From: Cyclaneusma minus
Lineage: Eukaryota; Ascomycota; Leotiomycetes; Marthamycetales; Marthamycetaceae
Length of the DNA: 64,000 nucleotides
Reading direction: 5' to 3'
NCBI GenBank assembly: GCA_037179335.1
Contig: JAKZHN010000016.1
Span: 682,001 to 746,000, forward strand
A program made the position numbers and the translations under genes. Shown here piece by piece: positions 46,240 through 56,688 of this stretch. Position 1 is the first letter of the stretch; the number at the start of each line of letters is the position of its first letter. The notes under the pieces were generated by a model. The model saw nothing but the letters and a program-made list of their open reading frames with translations. It made no database searches and had not been told where the DNA came from.

Positions 46240-46497
46240 TAATTACTTGGTTGTTTCCCAGTCTTTTGGGTTACTCTCAATTATGTGGATTTATCTCAAT
46301 TATGGGGTTTCTTTCAATGACTGAGAATTTTCTCCATTACTTGGATTTCAATTGTCTGGGTTCCCCTCGATTACCTGAAATTTCCTCGATTATTTGGGGT
46401 TCTGTCAATTACCTGGGTTTTCTCAATTCACAATTACCTGGGGTTTTGTCAATTATCTAGATTCCTCTCAATTATCTAGGTTTCTATGAATGATGTA
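46240..46497 (+). repeat. 19-bp-period degenerate tandem array G
   Basis: About thirteen units, mostly 19 bp: TGGGTTACTCTCAATTATG, TGGATTTATCTCAATTATG, TGGGTTCCCCTCGATTACC, TGGGGTTCTGTCAATTACC, TGGGGTTTTGTCAATTATC, TAGATTCCTCTCAATTATC. Consensus near TGGGTTYCTCTCAATTAYC. It lies 185 bp after the XPG-nuclease stop and before the MysC-like gene; 46498-46810 holds that gene's promoter. Confidence 0.85.
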
Positions 46498-46810
46498 GGT
46501 TTCTTGTACCCACGCGAAAGTTGAGGAAACTCCACCACGAGCGTGTGTAACTTAACAGCGGAGCTATTCTGCTTTCGGTTAGTACGAGATGACATGAATT
46601 GATGCATTCGGCCAACATTTAGGTACAGTAGTCGACCTGCACCTAAGGGAGTCGATGACAACAACAATTGACTCCCTCATCGTGCCCTTTCTCTTGTACA
46701 TATCTCGTAACTGTCATTATACTGCTTCCATCTACCACATTTCTACTTCAATTGTCCTCTACGGCGCATGAGTATACCATGAGCCCGCCTCAACTCGTCT
46801 CTCCGCGACC

Positions 46811-48475
46811 ATGACACTGAGCGGCCACTCTCCGAGCTACCTCCACTTTGCGCAAGATGCCCTTCTCATTCTGCTCGCCATTACTTTTATCCCGCTCTGC
46901 ACTTGCATAGCTCTTCTCAGTCGCATTGTCGCTCCTTGGACCCAGACGGCCAGACACATGCGCCATCATCGACAATGGCGCGCTCTTTCATCCTCGACCT
47001 TCCGTCCGCGAACCGTGTTGGTGACGGGCGTGGGAATGAACAAAGGCCTTTCCATTGCTCGCGCCTTTTACCGTGCCGGTCATCGAGTGATAGGCGCTGA
47101 TTTCGAGCCGTACGGCATACCCGTCTCCGGACACTTCTCCGCTGCCCTCGATCGTTTCTACCCTCTCAAACCCATCGTCGAAAGGCCCGCTGATTCGGAA
47201 CGATATGTCGAAGATCTCATCAATATAGTCAAGAGCGAGAAGGTGGAATTGTGGGTGAGCTGCTCGGGGGTAGCATCTGCGATCGAAGACGCAGAAGCGG
47301 CAGAAACCATCGAAAAGCATACCAAATGCAAAGCCTTCCAGTTCGGCGTATCCATGACGGAAACGCTTCACGAAAAGCACACTTTCATCGAGCACACTGC
47401 AAAACTAGGTCTCAATGTACCCGATACGCGCCTGGTCGACTCGACCCAGCAAGTTTTACGTATTCTCCACCCGAAAGACCCCAGCCCTGCCTCGGAGGGA
47501 AGACAATATATACTTAAGCCCGTCGGCATGGATGACTCTAGCCGCGCTGACCTCGGCGTTCTGCTCCCACGCCCTACCCGGCAAGAAACCAAAGCGCACG
47601 TCTCGCGGCTCCAGCCATCTCCCTTCCGCCCCTTTGTGTTGCAGCAGTATATCAAGGGGCCCGAGTACTGCACCCACAGCATCGTGCTCCGTGGACGCGT
47701 CCTTCTGTTTGTTGCCTGTGCCTCGAGCGACATGCTCATGCACTACCGAGCCCTTCCTCCCACGTCCGCATTATCTCAAGCTATGCTCGCCTACACAACT
47801 ACCTACTGCGAGAAGACGGGGAGCTCGATGACGGGCCATTTCTCTCTTGATTTCCTGGTAAGCCAAGAAGATATGAGCCATGCCGAGCTGGCAGGCACGG
47901 GAGACAACGAAGAGCTCGTAGAGGGATTGGGCAAGAAATTGTTCCCTATTGAGTGTAACCCACGGGCTCATACGGCTGTCACGTTGTTTGATAACGACAA
48001 GGAAACGGTGGAGGCCATGGCAGAAGCCTATCTCTCACTGCTTCCTGACCACACTATTGAGCCCACGCTGCCATCCCATTCCTCACCAAGTCCCAAGAGC
48101 ATCATCACTCCACCGCCACATCTGCGAACAAACAAGGGCACTTACTGGATTGGTCATGATGTCGTCGCATTGGTCTTACTGCCGCTTATGTGGTACGCAT
48201 TCTCCTTCCATCCGCGGGCTCGCTGGTCCAGGGAGTCGCCTACTTGCCCCAAAGAGCTGCGGAACCCGAGCATTGGGAAAGTGGTTGCGCCGTGGATCGA
48301 GTTTGTGAAGCATGTGCTGTTTTGGAAAGACGGTGTGTATGAGACGTGGGATCCATGGCCTTGGTGGTGGATGTACGTGGGCTATTGGCCCCTGATGCTT
48401 CTCGTGAGCATCAAGCGGGCGAGGTGGTGGAGTCGGGTTAATGTTAGTACGAACAAGATGTTCATGGTCGGATAG
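46811..48475 (+). CDS. mysC: MysC-like membrane-anchored ATP-grasp ligase
   Basis: A single exon of 554 residues. One membrane span lies near the N-terminus (about 15-38). A pre-ATP-grasp Rossmann part follows (RTVLVTGVGMNKGLSIARAF, GHRVIGADFEPYGIPVSGHF). The ATP-grasp domain has YILKPVGMDDSSR, LQQYIKGPEYCTHSIVLRGR and the metal-binding IECNPRAHTA. The C-terminus has TYWIGHD and a Trp-rich segment (DPWPWWWMYVGYWPLML). The order of these blocks, including the N-terminal anchor, GxEYCTHS, IECNPRxH, TYWI-H and the closing hydrophobic segment, matches what I know of cyanobacterial MysC. MysC condenses glycine onto 4-deoxygadusol to give mycosporine-glycine. The expected partners (cyclase and O-methyltransferase) lie 13-17 kb to the right. 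Substrate is inferred; a paralogue with another amino acid is possible. Confidence 0.78.
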   Translation: MTLSGHSPSYLHFAQDALLILLAITFIPLCTCIALLSRIVAPWTQTARHMRHHRQWRALSSSTFRPRTVLVTGVGMNKGLSIARAFYRAGHRVIGADFEPYGIPVSGHFSAALDRFYPLKPIVERPADSERYVEDLINIVKSEKVELWVSCSGVASAIEDAEAAETIEKHTKCKAFQFGVSMTETLHEKHTFIEHTAKLGLNVPDTRLVDSTQQVLRILHPKDPSPASEGRQYILKPVGMDDSSRADLGVLLPRPTRQETKAHVSRLQPSPFRPFVLQQYIKGPEYCTHSIVLRGRVLLFVACASSDMLMHYRALPPTSALSQAMLAYTTTYCEKTGSSMTGHFSLDFLVSQEDMSHAELAGTGDNEELVEGLGKKLFPIECNPRAHTAVTLFDNDKETVEAMAEAYLSLLPDHTIEPTLPSHSSPSPKSIITPPPHLRTNKGTYWIGHDVVALVLLPLMWYAFSFHPRARWSRESPTCPKELRNPSIGKVVAPWIEFVKHVLFWKDGVYETWDPWPWWWMYVGYWPLMLLVSIKRARWWSRVNVSTNKMFMVG

Positions 48476-49064
48476 CGCCCAATAATAGCTCAAGTGCTTC
48501 GTTCATACTTATCTACAAATAACTTGATTAGTAGCCGCTATTTGACAAGATAGCGATGTCCGTCATTTGGTGTTTGGGACCCTGATGTGTTGCATGTCCA
48601 TTTCGACGATTGTACGAAATACGACACGATCCCGCGATTAGTCTACTTGCAAACCCAAAAAGCCGGCGGAGAAACTGCTTGTGAATGAAAAGTGTTTTGG
48701 CATCTGGGACCATTTTAAGCGACTAAAAATCATTCAGATAAGAACAGGAATTTCTTGGTAACGAGACCCCCTGCCGCACGCGCAGTTCGCTTAGCATGGA
48801 ATACTCCAGCCAGTCCTAGCTCGCAGCTCCAGCTTTGCGACCTTCAAACACAGATATCAATAATGTCAGTTGAAATCAAATTCCTGGCTCCATCACCCAG
48901 CTACTGTATACTGTAGGTGCATCTCTACTTTCTTGCTGCAAACACGGACGGCGCCTTGAAGCAGACTAGAAACTGCAAGAAGCGCAACCACTCCCTCCCG
49001 CCGAGCGCGGACAAGAGATATCTTCGAGAAAAGTGGTTGCAAAGTAACTCTCCCACCCTTCACA
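48476..49064. other. Intergenic, nothing recognised
   Basis: MysC 3' flank and promoter of the zinc-finger gene; no further feature seen. Confidence 0.4.
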
Positions 49065-49988
49065 ATGACCAAGCGCTCACGAGAAGACTCCTCGCCGCCG
49101 CGTCCTTCCTCCTTCTCCGCCTCCTCATCTCCCGAACCAATACCCATACTTGCGCCTCCCCAAACGGTCACCAAGATACCCCACCTCGAGGGCAAGCCAT
49201 CTTCAGATTCCTCTGCAATGAAGTGCACACTGCCCCCTCACAGAAAGCCCATCGACTTCGAGAGCTACGCATCCTACGAAGCACACTACAGAAAAGAACA
49301 CATGAACCGGTGTTTGGAATGTCGGCGCAACTTCCCCAGTGAGAAGTGGCTAGGCTTGCATATCGAGGAGAATCACGATGCCATGTGGGAGGTGCAGAAA
49401 GACCGTGGCGAGAAAATGGTGGGTGCTCGATCCTTCTTCTCCTCTCTTGAGAAGGAAGTTTGCTGATCTCGACGGCATTTCTAGTATTCGTGTTTCGTGG
49501 AAGATTGCGACAAGAAGACGAGCACTTGGCAGAAGCGGAGACTACATTGCATAGATAAACATGTTTTCCCCAAGGATTTCGACTTCCTCATCGTGAATGA
49601 TGGGATTGATGGCCGAGATTCGATGCTGAGGTCAGGAGGAAGAGGAGGCGGCCGGTATAGGAAGCAGTACTCCTCTCGTCACCATGCAGCAGATGGCAAC
49701 AATTCACAAATACGAGGAACACCACCGAGAGCCCAGAAAGAGGCTGCAGAAAAGGATGACGTGGATATGGAGACAGATTCGAAAGAAGAAGAATCAACCG
49801 AAAACGGTGAAGAACAACCCAAATCGATTGCGGACACAAAAGATGATAAAACATCCGACTCCGACGCTAAAGATATGGATGGGTTGTCAAGCGCCATGTC
49901 GAGTCTGCGATTTGTCCCGCAAAGCGTGAGTTTTGGAGGCCGCGGTCGGGGACGGGGATTGGGAAGAGGAGGATTCAGCAAGAATTGA
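49065..49988 (+). CDS. C2H2 zinc-finger protein, ZNF511-like
   Basis: Two exons (49065-49418, 49485-49988; 66-bp intron, phase 0, GTGGGT donor) give 285 residues. A Ser/Pro-rich N-terminus is followed by three C2H2-type elements: MKCTLPPHRK-ending in HYRKEH, MNRCLECRRNFPSEKWLGLH-IEENH, and, rebuilt by the splice, YSCFVEDCDKKTSTWQKRRLH. This triple arrangement with the CLECRRNFPSEKWL core is that of ZNF511-family proteins, conserved from fungi to animals. The tail is acidic (DMETDSKEEESTENGEE) and ends in an RGG-like stretch (GGRGRGRGLGRGG) suited to RNA binding. Cellular role is poorly known. Confidence 0.85.
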
Positions 49989-50597
49989 TTCCGACTCGAC
50001 GACACAAGGCAAAACAAGATGAAACTTAATGTTCATGAAAATCACTGATACACCTCGAATTCGGCAGTATTAGCGCACATGCGGTAAGAGAGCACGGTCT
50101 TGAAATATGTTTTGAGCCAAGGCTATAATGTGGTCAAAAACTGTATGAGCATGAGGATTCAGTGGACCTGAACAGAGTCAGAGGTAGAATGCCTTCGCGA
50201 TCATGACTTACTTATTGCATGCTGAATAATTGCGATCCGAGAAGTATTGATTTGACTTCGATAGGATGTGCTTCGACCGGCAGTTGCTTCGACTGGCGCC
50301 AGATGGCGTCGAGTAGTGAGAACTTGGTACACAACCAGTCCGTCAGACCGTTTGGTAACTGTTCACTTAAACTTTGCGATGTAACTCTAGGGGCTCTATT
50401 TTCACCGCGAGGCGACTTGATGGATTCTATCATGAATCTAGGATTCCGGACTCATTCGAATTCGGAACCATGGAGGCCCCTTCTAAGAGTAACAGGCGTG
50501 CTCTATAAAGCAGAAGACCTACCCTCAACGGTAGCTACCTTATACTTTCGAACCTCCCCAAAATCTTTATAATCATTGAAAGTCGCAATAGCCCAAC
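49989..50597. other. Intergenic, nothing recognised
   Basis: 609 bp between the zinc-finger gene and the acyltransferase; no gene supported. Confidence 0.4.
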
Positions 50598-52019
50598 ATG
50601 CTCGCACAAGATGTTCTCGTTGACTGCCTAGATGCCCAAGGACAGCAACGCGAAATGAACGTCTATATTCAACTCTGCCTGATACACCCCATGACCGACG
50701 ACTCCCCCCGTCCATCAATCATCTCAACTTTGACAAAAGGACTCGAACGACTCTCGGCAAGTTTCCCCTGGTTGGCAGGCCACGTCGTCCACGAATCCGG
50801 TACCTACAAGATCAAAAAATGGAAAGCAACACCCCTTTTAGTGGTCAAAGATCTCAGCAACGACACCTCGATGGCTTCCCTGGACACACTCCGCCAAGCC
50901 AACTTCCCCTACAGCATGCTTTCTGAGGACACGCCTTCTGCGCGGAAAACATTCCCCATGGACCCCAAAGAACAGGCGTTGGAACGTCTCGTCTTCGCTG
51001 TCCAAGCCACCTTCATCGAAGGTGGATTAATCCTGACCTTTATTGGCCAGCACCAGGTGTTTGACATGACCGCCCAAGGCGAGGCTATGCGGCTGTTTTC
51101 CAAAGCGTGCCGGGGCGAAGCCTTCACCGAAGAGGAAATACGAATTGGCAATCTGAGCAGGAATCACGTGGATCTCTTGCCCGAAGACCCCTATGTTCCT
51201 GGTCCAGAGCTAGACTACCAGATCGTGAACCCCGGTGATCGCATTGCCGATTTCACGCATGTGGGTGGCCAGGACTCAACAACATCCCCTGGATCGCCAA
51301 GATCAGCGTGGTGCTACTTCGATTTCTCGTCTACTTCCCTCCAAACATTGAAATCCCGGGCGATGCATTAGATGCCCGCAGACGCAGCTTCGAGCTACAT
51401 CTCCACAGACGATGCTCTCACTGCCTTCTTCTGGCAGTCGGTAACTCGGATCCGCTCCCCGCCTCGCTCTACTTCGCCTTCTACTTCATCTTCCTCCTCC
51501 GATTCCGACGCAGAGGTCGAAAAGCCAGTGACTCTCGTGCGCGCTGTCAACGTCCGTCGCTATCTCTCCCTTCCCTCTACCTACCCGGGCATGGCCATCA
51601 ACGTAGCCTATCAAACTCTTTCTCCTACCACGCTCTCCCTCGGCACCATCGCCTCCACTCTGCGTACTGCCATCGATCCCCAGACCACCAAAATGGAATA
51701 CGCCACCAAATCTCTAATTACATACATACCACAGTCAACAAAAAACGGTGTTTCATTTGTGGCCAAAGTAGACCTGACTCGGGACCTGATGGTAACTAGT
51801 TGGACGAAGGTCCCTGTGTACGACTTGGACTTCGGGATGCAGCTGGGCGGACCGGAGGTGGTGAGGACTCCAAGGTCTCTGTTTGGAGAGAGCGTGGTTT
51901 ATTACTTGCCCAAGGGGAAGGATGGGAGTATCGTGGTGGGAGCCTGTTTGAGGGTCAAGCAGGTGGAGGCTTTGAGGGCGGATGGGGAGTTTTCGAAGTA
52001 TTGTACCTATGTTGGCTGA
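50598..52019 (+). CDS. BAHD/trichothecene acetyltransferase-like acyltransferase with one in-frame TAG
   Basis: One frame runs from ATG 50598 to TGA 52017-52019, broken only by TAG at 51369-51371 (RAMH*MPADAASS). The two parts (257 and 215 residues) together make one 473-position acyltransferase. The first holds the catalytic HxxxD (GQHQVFDMTAQG) in a typical context after the FPWLAGHV motif. The second holds ISTDDALTAFFWQSVTR, GMAINVAYQT and the structural DFG motif (VYDLDFGMQLGGPE). The family transfers acyl groups from CoA to hydroxyls of secondary metabolites. No metabolite cluster adjoins it except the distant mycosporine genes. No intron with GT-AG borders was found to remove the TAG, so it is probably a recent nonsense mutation, a sequence error, or a read-through case. 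Confidence 0.72.
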
Positions 52020-52406
52020 TGGATGCTGACGGGATAAGCGAGCTTTCGGTAAGTACCTTAAGGGGCTTGTGAGAAGGGGATTGTGCAACTTGAGGGAACA
52101 TACGTCGAGTTGCAACCGAATCCGAAATTCCAAAGGGGTTTTGCAAGAGATACCGTCAAGCCAAGAAGACGGGTAGTTTTTTATGATTAAGATTTGTTAG
52201 CCCTGTATGTAATGCTTATTAGCTTCACATTGCGCTGGCAGCTAGAAAGAATAAAATGTATTTCAAACACCATGTCCTTCTAAGGGTATCACGCACGCAA
52301 AACAGAAGCAATAGTACCAGCCCCCCCACCCAAGCCCTCAACGCGGACTCAAAACGCCCAGGCCTTATTATGTACGAATCCTCTAATCAAAACTGCCAGA
52401 GCAGGC
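52020..52406. other. Convergent 3' intergenic region
   Basis: 387 bp between the 3' ends of the acyltransferase and ATG101; only untranslated-type sequence seen. Confidence 0.4.
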
Positions 52407-53163
52407 CTAAAATATGCCGATCCTTTGGCCCCATCCATCTCCCTTTGGGTTCGTAATTATCTGATATGGAAAGGGGTTCGTCTCGCTCGTTGTAATAGGC
52501 GGTATATGGTCTTTTTCTCTATTGGCCGTGTTGACGATCTTCATTGCTGTTTTTAACAACATGGTCTCCATTGCTTTGCGGACTTTCGCCCGTTCTGTTT
52601 TCGAGCATTCGTCAGCCAGTTGAACTATCCGATCACTTCCATATCATGCGTTTCAAAGCGCATTTCTTCTTGACATACCGCTGTCTGTCCTCGGCGTAGC
52701 AAGCGTAACATCCAAGGTCCAGCACTCCCAGCAAACTTCCTCTTCGCCCTTCGTAAACCAGGCCTTCCTTCTCCTCTTCTCGAAAAATTGCACGGCAATC
52801 TGACCTCTCACACCGCTGCTTCTATAGCTCATATCATTAGTCGTCGAAGTATCGAGTTGTCTAACCAGAGCGTTGGTCCGCTGGTCGATGAGGGTCTCTA
52901 GTTCCACGTCGGAGACAAAGGGGAGGGTAAGATCGAGCACATCGTGGGTTGCAGGTCGAATGGAGGGGAAGAAGCGATGGAAAAAGATTGTATGGAGGAT
53001 GGCTGTGGGAAAAGATCGGGTTAGATAGTGTGTTGTGTGAAGAGTTATGAAGGCGGTGGTATCTGTGAAGGAGGGGAAGCGGCACACCTTTTACGATGTC
53101 TCTGACCGAGGAAGGGTCGGCGAAGACTTCGAGGATGTGCTCGGGGGGTTTGCGCTGCTCCAT
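52407..53163 (-). CDS. atg101: Autophagy-related protein 101 (HORMA subunit of the Atg1 complex)
   Basis: Three exons (53163-53088, 53002-52679, 52594-52407; introns 85 and 84 bp) give 195 residues, the usual length. The start MEQRKPPEHILEVFADPSSV is the conserved N-terminus; an upstream in-frame Met is not used in homologues. The first splice joins RDIVK to AILHTIFFHRFFPSIRP. The HORMA core follows (DVLDLTLPFVSDVELETLID, GQIAVQFFEKRRRKAWF, EEVCWECWTLDVTLATPRT). The second splice adds the helical C-terminus (RAKVRKAMETMLLKTAMKIV, HIPPITTSETNPFPYQI). Atg101 pairs with the Atg13 HORMA domain and replaces Atg29/Atg31 in fungi that, unlike budding yeast, retain it. It is head-to-head with PEX3. 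Confidence 0.93.
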
Positions 53164-53707
53164 GTCTCTGGAGTAGATATCTGGGTGGACGGGGCGGATC
53201 ATGGGGGTGTACTGCTCTTCGATTCCCTTGTCCTGTCGCAAGGCTCGGCGAATACAGGCGGAGGTACAGATGGGTCTATGGCAATCGTCGGGGTCTTCAG
53301 GAGTTGTCGACAGCAGGCAGGTCTCCGGCGGGGTGTGGTGTCATGGGGTTCGAGCAGCGGATCGCAATTGACGTTTTGGTCAGCTGGGAGGAGGGGGCGG
53401 GCCGGGGCCCGGCGCGGGTAATCGCCGATGTGGCGGTGCCTGCAGTTCCATTGACGCGAGCCACCCCCACGCCATCACCGCCTGCCAATCCCGGGGTTGA
53501 GCTGCAGGGATGTCAATGCTTGGAGAGCTCCTCCCTAGAGCAGTGGGCCGAGGAAGCACGAGAAGACCAAAAGCTTGTCTGGATCAGTCCTCGACAGGAT
53601 ACACCGAACCGTCGTTTCCGAATCACCGTCCAGACCTTTGACCAAGCAGCACACGCGCCAGGTCATTGGCACGTCCGACAACGGCCTCCCTCACTCGAGC
53701 TCCCGCC
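53164..53707. promoter_or_regulatory. Divergent promoter ATG101 / PEX3
   Basis: 544 bp between the two start codons, moderately GC-rich, with no other gene. A shared control region for an autophagy-initiation gene and a peroxisome-biogenesis gene is inferred from position only. Confidence 0.45.
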
Positions 53708-55432
53708 ATGATGTCCGCCAGCCGCCGCTGGATCGCTCGCAACAGGACCAAGTTTGCCATTGGGGTTGGTATCGTTGGCCTGGGTTACGCTGCCACCCAA
53801 TATGTCCTCTCCAAGATTTCGGATGCGCGAGAGCGGATGAGCAGCGACCGCATCGCCCGTGAGAAGTACGTCCGTCACCGCCGTCTTCCTCCAAAGCTTG
53901 TGCTAATTGCGCCGCCCACGACAGTCTCCGTCGGAGATTCGAGCAGAACCAGGAAGACTGCACTTTCACCGTGCTCGCCCTCCTGCCTACAGCCACGGAA
54001 AACATACTGGCAGAAATGCAAACAGAGCGTATCACCTACGAGCTCCAACAGCAGAAAGCTGCCAAGCTGGCACGAACTAGCGACGGCCCATCCGGCTCAA
54101 ACTCGGAACTTTTGAATTCGGAGCCGCCTAGTGTAACCGACGATGATGGGAGGAGCATGGTGAGCCTGACCAGCGAGAGTGGACTGCATGCGAGTCGGAT
54201 GGGTGTGTCGGGCGCGCAGACAGGGGACGGGCCGCAGGACGGCGGATCGCAGGCTCAGAAGGCGAGGAGAACAAAATTGCAGCTGTGGAACGACCTCAAG
54301 ATTAGCTGTGAGTTCCGCTTGAAAGTCTTGGATAGCCTGGACATGTGTTTGGCATTGGCTAATTCGGAGTCTAGCGATCACGAGGGCCTTTACGTTGATC
54401 TATACCTTAGCCTTGCTGACGCTACTTACCCGCGTCCAGCTGAACCTTCTGGGGCGAAGAAGCTACTTGTCGAGCGTGGTATCATTGGCGACAGGACCAG
54501 GTGATTCGACAATCAGCCTGAACGACGACGAAAACCTCGACCAAGCATATGGGAACGAGTTCGAGACTAATAGGCGATACCTGACATTCAGTTGGTGGTT
54601 ACTACACAGAGGCTGGAGGGAGGTCATGGTAAAGGTGGAAGCAGCTGTAAAGGATGTTTTCGGCCAGGTCAACTTGCGAGACGATGTCACAATGGAAAAG
54701 TTTTCCGAATGGACTATCGAGGTCCGCAAGAGAATTGAAGGGGCGACGGATGAAGAGAGAACACAGAGCAAATGGCTTCAGTATCTATTGCCGCCACGAG
54801 ATCAAGAGGATTTCGTGCTCAGGGAATCAGGCATGCTCTCGGCAACATCACCCGAAGAGTCGGTTTCCATCGGCTCGTCATCTCCTACCACCCTCCGCCG
54901 GTTACTTGACGAGACTGCCGACTTGATTGAGTCTCCACCGTTTGCAAACGTCCTTACACGGCTTCTGGATGCTGGGTTTTCAACCCTTGTTGAGAACAAG
55001 CTTGCTAATCAAGCGTTTGGAATGCCACCAACATCGGAAATTCCAAGCTTGGACGCACCACGGGTGACGGAAGTTGTGGATGCGAAGCCGGCAAAACTTC
55101 CCACCATAATGGCAGTCCTCACGAAGCAAGCCCACAGCATTGGCAATGGGGTTCCTAACGAGTACCTTCAAGCCATGGATCAAGTGGCAAACCTTGAGGC
55201 GTTTGCTGCCGTGGTGTATTCGAATAACTTAGAGCGCGAAGTCAGTCCCATGGATGATCAAGCGGCAGGACCAGAGTCGGATGCTCCGGCTGAGATTGCG
55301 GCTGCTGAGATTAACGCTGGCGATGTCCACGCGCCTGCTGATCTGGGGGCCGCGGAGTATCTGGATGTTGGTACGGCGAGCACCTTTGAAGATGTATGGG
55401 GCAAAGCGTCTGAGGGAAAGGAGGAAGCATAG
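53708..55432 (+). CDS. PEX3: Peroxin-3 (peroxisomal membrane protein import receptor anchor)
   Basis: Three exons (53708-53865, 53925-54307, 54375-55432) give 532 residues. The N-terminal basic patch (RRWIARNRTK) precedes a membrane span (FAIGVGIVGLGYAATQYVLS), the Pex3 targeting and anchor unit. The first splice yields REKNLRRRFEQNQEDCTFTV and the second KISSITRAFTLIYTLALLTLLT-RVQLNLLGRR, both highly conserved Pex3 blocks. RRYLTFSWWLLHRGWREV and the C-terminal helices with NEYLQAMDQV complete the Pex19-binding domain. The acidic Ala-rich tail is lineage-specific. Pex3 anchors Pex19-bound membrane proteins at ER/peroxisomes and serves in pexophagy and inheritance. Two adjacent ATGs exist; the first is used here. 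Confidence 0.93.
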
Positions 55433-55631
55433 CGTTGTGTATGGGACTGGAAGCATCGATGGGATCGGAAGCGGGCAGCATGGAGTTTGTCGGTTCTTAG
55501 CTCGTCCTATGTGGCAGCACCAGCGGTATTGTTCTGTTACTACATGAATGGTGTATTCTCCGGGTTGGCCAATAATTGCGCCCGACTCCAGTCTTGCCCC
55601 GTGGTTCATGTTGCCCAAGCGCCCGTGAAAG

Positions 55632-56202
55632 TTATAAGACGCCCTTTACAAACTGATCCAGAGCCATCTCGAAAAGCTCGTTCGCCACGCCGGCACCTCC
55701 AGGATGCTCCACAGGCGACAAGGGGTTCTTGACGACAAACTCGACGTATAGATTCACGTAAATCTGATGCAGCACATTGCGCATATTCAGCGTGTGGGTA
55801 TCGGTCAGCATGACCATCTTGAGCTGCGAAGGAGTCTCATAGTAGTGCAGCTTGTACAGGCCGGTGCGGTAGGAGATGAAGCTGTCGTCGGGACCGCCGA
55901 GCTTCCGCACCATGTTTCGCAGGGAGAAGATGGTTCCAAAAAGCAGCTTGGCGTCATCCTGGGCACTGAGACGCGCGGGGCCCTTGAAGGGAGCAAGATC
56001 GGGTTGGGCCAGGCTTGAGGTGTCGGAGAGGGGGCGCGAGGACTTGCCGCTGGACGAGGTGGGACGGGCGGGCTGGGTCCATTGCTTGCTGTAGATGCAC
56101 TCGGCTGTCTAATGGTTAGAGAGGGTGGTGTGCGGAGAGGAGAGGAGAGCAGGGGCGATGCTCACTATGGCGATCGAAGATGTAGAACGAGTAGACGACC
56201 AT
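55632..56202 (-). CDS. BET5: TRAPP complex subunit Bet5 (TRAPPC1)
   Basis: Two exons (56202-56166, 56104-55632; 61-bp intron) give 169 residues. The acceptor at 56105 was chosen over an AG four bases earlier because it yields FDRHTECIYSKQW, the conserved longin-fold start after MVVYSFYIFDRH. Further blocks: LFGTIFSLRNMVRKLGGPDD, FISYRTGLYKLHYYETPSQL and NVLHQIYVNLYVEFVVKNPL. A 30-residue Ser/Pro insert after the second strand is common in fungal Bet5. It is a core subunit of TRAPP, the GEF for Ypt1/Rab1 in ER-to-Golgi transport. Convergent with PEX3 (200 bp) and divergent from the kinase gene. Confidence 0.92.
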
Positions 56203-56688
56203 GGTCGCGGTGGAGTGGGCAGCAACTGGACTGTTCCACAGGTAAAGTAGCGTCTGGGGTTGACAGGTGTGCTATTAATTACCTGTCGGCACGAGGGTTG
56301 AGAAGTTAGCTTCTCAGTTAAGCGCTAAGGCTATAGATAAGCTTTTGCCCAGACCCAGGCGGGGAAGGCGCTATGTAGCCTTGTCGCAAAATATGTACAT
56401 GTATCGTAGGAGTGGCATTGCAACGCCGACATAAGACTGAAGCTGCTTCTAATTGGCTGTCCAACCTACCACCAACGGAGGACTCATCAATGTCTTCCCC
56501 CTCGTCTACGATCGCCTGGAATTGAACCTATGAACTCCATCTTTTCTCCATGACCTAATCCGAACCCGCGCCGACAAACTCGCAATGGCCGGCATCAAAC
56601 CTTCACATGGCATTACGCTGGATATACCGGGCGTGAGCTCGAATGGCCGCCCTGCCCCTATCCATACTCTGTTAGCTACACGCGCCCA
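56203..56688. promoter_or_regulatory. Divergent promoter BET5 / CaMKK-type kinase
   Basis: 486 bp, no other gene. Position only. Confidence 0.4.

Noticed and set aside
23603..46497. CRISPR interpretation of the regularly spaced short repeats
   Set aside because: Eukaryotic nuclear genes surround them, units are head-to-tail without spacers, and units are strongly diverged.
48893..49228. Minus-strand ORF over the start of the zinc-finger gene
   Set aside because: Antisense shadow of the C2H2 gene; no domain.
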